From Elephas maximus indicus (Eukaryota; Chordata; Mammalia; Proboscidea; Elephantidae), in the NCBI RefSeq assembly GCF_024166365.1, contig NC_064835.1, positions 65,142,607 through 65,206,606 on the forward strand: DNA of 64,000 nucleotides. Reading direction: 5' to 3'. Made by a program: the position numbers and the translations under genes. The notes under the pieces were generated by a model that did not search any database, was not told the origin of the DNA, and worked only from the letters and a program-made list of their open reading frames with translations. Within the stretch, counting starts at the first letter, position 1, and every line of letters starts with the position of its first letter. Shown here one piece after another: positions 60,457 to 64,000 of the stretch.

Positions 60457-63228
60457 GCAAGCATCAGCCACTGTCTCAACCTTGCTCATTGCTCTGCACC
60501 CAAACCAGTTGTTTGCTGGTCCTTCAACAAGTGTTTGCTTCTTCTTCTCCCAACAGAGCCTCCTAGCAAGATGGATCGGCCCCTGGCTCTGAGGAAACCT
60601 TCTACCCTGTGTGCCGTGTTGACCTTCTTGACTCTGGTCCTGGTTACCTCCATCCTACTGCAGAGTATCCTCTGTGAGTCCTCAGGCTTTATCTTCTGCA
60701 CTTAGCCCTTCTTCACTACCCAGTGGCACTCTTGAGGCCCAGTCCCTCCCTTGTCTGCCCTTCGGTGGACCCCCTTCCTCTGACTTTTCCACCTGTCTTG
60801 TTTCTCCTCTTTCCATGTGTAGTAACAGGGTCACCTGGCCTGGTAAGATGAGCCGCTGCACTTTCCTTCCAAATTCCTGGGAGATTTTCCGGACTGGGAT
60901 CAGTGATTGCATGTTTGTGCTCATGGATATGCATTGTTTGTCCCCAGGAAATGTTCACCTACTTCTTCATCCCTCTTCCCTGAACTATGCATCCCTTTGA
61001 TTCAGAGCCTGTGAGCAGCCCCAGCGGCAAGTGAAATGTCTCTTGGCCTCATGAGGAACTGAGTCCCACATGTGCCCTCAGCCCCAGCTGACTGGATGGC
61101 CAACGAGCTCACAAATCTCCACTGTTTGACACCCCTCACCAGGACTCCTTCATGCTCTCTTCATTCTCCTGTCCCCGTGAGATCACTTCATGGGAATCTT
61201 CCTACTCATTCATTGGATGTGTAATATACCTTTCTTCCTCTTCTGGTTTTGCAAATTTCATGCTCTCTGCAACTGGCTGAGAGTTCTTCCTTCTGCCAGG
61301 TCTCCAGAAGCACAAGGAGAGAATTGATTGTCTTCTCTCTTCGTGGCCTTGAGGCACATATGGGCTCAGACTTGTAGCCTCTGAGCAGAGCCTCTCGCCA
61401 CCACTTGCCCTATCCGAGACCCCTGGTCTCTAATTTGCCTTTTCCACAGGGCTTTCCTTTGCACCCTCTTGGTTTCCTTCTGTTCCCCCTTCAAGGTACC
61501 CAAGACTGTGACATGAGTTGAGTGTGAAAGGGCAAGGGAAGGGGAGATGTGGTTTCATAATTCTCCCTTTCTGTTTCTGTGGAGAAGAAACCACTTCCAG
61601 ATTAGGAAGCTGCATGGCTGGCCTTCCCTATGTGGGCAGATGTGGGAGGTGTGCCCCCGCCAACAGCCACTGCAGGGGTATCTGATCAGAGAAGGTTGGG
61701 AATCAAGTGATAGGACCCAGAGGGATGTGGAGAGGTGATGAGGGAGTGATTGAAGACATCCCTTTATAAATGTGCCCTTAATGTTCAAAGAAAATTCAGA
61801 CTGGGTTCTAATCCCTGCTTTTGCCTGCCTGTGAGTTCTTCTAACAAACAGTTTATGTTTTTATCAGTTTTTGTATTGTCTGCATCCACCAGAGCTCCTG
61901 ACATGTGGTAGGTGTCCACTGCATGTTTGTTGAATGAATATATTAATGAATGAATGGAGATAGGAGGGAGCTACTTGGGCTGGCTTGGTTCCTTGAGAAG
62001 CTTGAGCCTGTCCCTTCCCTTCTCTTCCTTTTATCACCCCACCCCCAGGGGTCCCCTCAGTTGACCTCTTGATTTCTCCAATTCAGATTCCTGGTTGTTG
62101 GGCACAATATCAGATGTAAGGATCAATGCTCAGTTGCTGAAAGGGCGTGTGGACAACATCAGCACAGAAGGTTCTGAAATTAAGAGGAATCAAGGTGGCC
62201 TGAAGACAGCCAGTGTTCAGATCCAGAGGGTGAATGTCAGCCTGAATCACGTGCACTCTCAGCTTCTGACGTTGGAAACTGGTCTGGAGAAAGCCAATGC
62301 ACAGATTCAGATGCTAACAAAAAGTTGGGAGGAAGTCGATGCTCTAAATGCCCAAATCCCAGAGTTAAAAAGAGATTTGGATAAAGCCAGTGTTTTAAAT
62401 GCAAAGGTCCGGGGACTTCAGAGCAGTTTGGAGAATATGGGCAAGTCACTCAGACAACAAAGTAAGTGTCTCAGCAAATAAGATTGCAAGCCCACCAGTG
62501 CGCTTGGGACCTTGCCCATCTCAGACATGAGAATGTTTGGCCTGTGGTTGAGGAGAGAAAAGGAAAGGAGCAGGGCTGGCACAGGCGAGAAAGTTAAGAA
62601 GAGAGGGCTCAGCACTGGGGTGGGAAGGATTTAGGAACTGCTCAGGAGATTTTTTTTTTTTTCAGGAGAGGAGGAACCAGGGACCAGCTAGGGCTCCCAT
62701 ACCAAGGTGCAGAATATAAAAGCATTAGGGAGTCTTTGTCCTGGCCCAAAGCAGCCATTTCCCAGTAAGTTCCTAACCTAGATCCCACAGGCTCAGCCAC
62801 TTGTGATGGCCAATGGAGAATTGTTTTCTGCCCACGGTAGAGAAAAATCCTTGAACCATCCTCTCTCCCTTTCTTCTCTCTAGCCCAAAGGCTCTACTAG
62901 TCTCAGTCAGGCTTTCAAAATCTGAGAGTATCCCAAAACCCCTACATGAGAACCCAGTAGCCCCAGGCCCAGCCTAATTCATTACTCTCTCTGGCATCCC
63001 ATTCAAGTACCCCCACCTAGCCAGCACCCACAGAAAACAGGAACAGCAGTGTTCACCTTTAGCCCTTGTTCTCCAGATGACATTCTACAGATGGTTTCTC
63101 AAGGCTGGAAGTACTTCAAGGGGAACTTCTATTACTTTTCTCGTGTCCAAAAGACCTGGTACAGTGCCCAGCAGTTCTGTAAGTCCAGGAATTCGCAGTT
63201 GACTTCAGTGACCTCAGAGAGTGAACAG
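60384..63228 (+). CDS. CD207: Langerin, coding exons 1-4 (gene continues off the window)
   Basis: Langerin is a type II membrane C-type lectin of Langerhans cells that binds mannose-type sugars, builds Birbeck granules and internalises pathogens. Four exons (60384-60456, 60557-60673, 62087-62461, 63077-63228) join in frame with no stop. In order they encode a cytoplasmic tail with HFEVDKQNISLWPR, a proline-containing stretch, one hydrophobic membrane segment (CAVLTFLTLVLVTSILLQSI), a long coiled-coil neck beginning near GTISDVR with sequons NIS and NVS, and the first part of the lectin domain (QGWKYFKGNFYYF, then WYSAQQFC). The split C-type lectin domain, with the EPN sugar-binding motif, should lie to the right. 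CLEC4F is a related neighbour in human, but this tail and short neck fit CD207. Intron 1 uses a GC donor. Confidence 0.94.
60557..60673 (+). CDS. CD207: CD207 exon 2: proline stretch and membrane segment
   Basis: The acceptor is a pyrimidine-rich tract ending in CAACAG at 60556. The first two bases complete a Glu codon (E-P-P). A ~22-residue hydrophobic run follows. The donor is CTCT|GTGAGT at 60674, phase 1. Confidence 0.9.
60674..62086 (+). other. CD207 intron 2
   Basis: 1413 bp from GTGAGT to ATTCAG. It contains an L2-like tail at about 61850-61960 ('gttgaatgaatatattaatg'). No other gene seen. Confidence 0.85.
62087..62461 (+). CDS. CD207: CD207 exon 3: coiled-coil neck
   Basis: A 375-nt exon after the acceptor ATTCAG at 62086. 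It encodes heptad-rich sequence (LLKGRVDNIS, LETGLEKANAQIQML, LNAQIPELKRDLDKA) that trimerises the extracellular part. The donor is A|GTAAGT at 62462, phase 1. Confidence 0.93.
62462..63076 (+). other. CD207 intron 3
   Basis: 615 bp from GTAAGT to CTCCAG. A T-run lies at 62650-62662. No repeat named. Confidence 0.85.
63077..63228 (+). CDS. CD207: CD207 exon 4: start of the C-type lectin domain
   Basis: The 152-nt length is usual for the first lectin-domain exon of this family. Acceptor CTCCAG at 63076, donor CAG|GTGAGT at 63229, phase 0. It encodes the WKYFKGNFYYF strand and the first conserved Cys-containing helix (WYSAQQFCKSRNSQL). Confidence 0.93.
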
Positions 63229-63284
63229 GTGAGTATTTTCCTATGGGTTCTGGGAAGGGGGTGTGTTAACAGCTCATGGCCTTT

Positions 63285-63690
63285 ATCAGTCAGGATGGGC
63301 AAGATTATGCTACATAACAAATGATTCCCAAATATCAGTGATACAACAACAAAGGATTATTTCTCATTTATGCTACATGTCTAGTGAGGGCCAGCAAGAG
63401 GGCTCTATTCATTATGGCTACTCAAAGATCTAGGTTGAAGGAGACTTCATTTCAACATGTGTTGCCACCATAGCTGAGGCAGGAAAATGGAAGATGGCAA
63501 ATTATTCATTAGCTCTTAAAGCTTCTGCCTGGAAACAACAGACATCACTTCTACTCACATTTCACTGGCCAAAGCAAATCACACAGAACCCTGACCCTCA
63601 AAGAGGGCAGGGAGGTGCAATCTTTTCACATGCCAAGAAAACAGAAATACTTGTGAACAGTATTAATGGTACCACATGACCCAGGAAATC
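63285..63690. repeat. Mammalian interspersed repeat in CD207 intron 4, class uncertain
   Basis: 'gattatgctacataacaaat' then 'cagtgatacaacaaca' and later 'ggcctgg'-like repeat wording resembles the element at 39610-40300 in another state of decay. Family not assigned. Confidence 0.4.
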
Positions 63691-63734
63691 TGCCTGGTGA
63701 GACAGAATATTGAACAAAGGCCTTTCATCTGGGA

Positions 63735-63935
63735 GGCAGAATAGCAGAGTGGGTAATAGCATAGGCTCTAGATTCAGTCAGAGCATGGAGTCCCGATGCT
63801 GCCACCTAACCAGTCCTATAGCCTTGGGTAGGTTATTTATCCTCGCCAGGCCTCAGCCTATTTATCTACGAAACATGTATGGTAATAGTATCTGCCTCAG
63901 AGAATAAATGAATAAGTACACATAAAGGGCTTAGC
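63735..63935 (+). repeat. MIR element in CD207 intron 4
   Basis: Sense MIR: 'agcagagtgggtaatagcat', 'ctatagccttgggtaggtta', 'ggcctcagcctatttatcta', 'gggcttagcatagtgcct'. Confidence 0.88.
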
Positions 63936-63942
63936 ATAGTGC

Positions 63943-64000
63943 CTCCAAAACCCATTGCCGTTTAGTAGACTCCGACTCATAGTGACCGTATAGGATGGAG
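63943..64000 (-). repeat. AfroSINE, cut by the window edge
   Basis: The antisense SINE tail 'cccattgccgtttagtagac' and 'gactcatagtgaccgtatag' runs off the right edge. Confidence 0.85.

Noticed and set aside
60557-60673. CD207 translation starting at the ATG inside exon 2 (MDRPLALRK)
   Set aside because: The upstream exon carries a cytoplasmic tail matching langerin (HFEVDKQNISLWPR) and joins in frame, so the start at 60384 is better supported.
60384-63228. Assignment to CLEC4F instead of CD207
   Set aside because: CLEC4F has a much longer neck; the 375-nt neck exon and the ISLWPR tail fit langerin.

Overview
The window is mammalian nuclear DNA and almost certainly afrotherian, most likely elephant. 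The evidence is many copies of the tRNA-derived AfroSINE (A-box and B-box head, tail shared with an RTE LINE), RTE-type LINE fragments with the same tail, and a young L1 family with a characteristic ~1 kb 3' UTR. The species cannot be fixed further from sequence alone. Nothing is bacterial; most open frames are chance frames or frames antisense to LINE coding sequence.

Layout. 1-14273 is a large inverted duplication. The left arm (1-3185) reads on the opposite strand as the right arm (3931-14273), around a 745-bp spacer. The right arm is split by a full-length 7.5-kb L1 with target-site duplications. The left arm holds a CpG-rich segment with NRF1-like and CTCF-like sites that is deleted or CpG-depleted in the right arm. 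14274-26789 is intergenic, with an LTR, MIRs, AfroSINEs, a tRNA-Gly-headed composite SINE, a candidate TIR element, an 0.8-kb L1-3'UTR-like retroposon and an RTE tail. 26790-27740 is a WDR82 processed pseudogene. 27741-60240 is layered repeats: RTE in an LTR; L1 in mariner in an LTR; an ERV-L-type pol relic; two L1 fragments in series at one target site; and a 4.5-kb L1 with another L1 nested inside it. Stretches of apparently unique DNA lie between.

60384-63228 is the only real host gene recognised: the first four coding exons of CD207 (langerin), on the + strand. They encode the cytoplasmic tail, membrane anchor, coiled-coil neck and the start of the C-type lectin domain. The remaining lectin exons lie beyond the right edge. 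The upstream ~60 kb looks like a repeat-rich intergenic interval. From memory of the human map it would face VAX2, but no VAX2 exon is visible.

The genes do not form a pathway. The interest lies in genome structure: the inverted duplication with patchwork arm identity, the asymmetric CpG-rich element, a duplicated 129-bp segment near the palindrome centre, several nested insertions that give a relative chronology, and a GC-AG intron in CD207. All identities quoted are estimates by eye.
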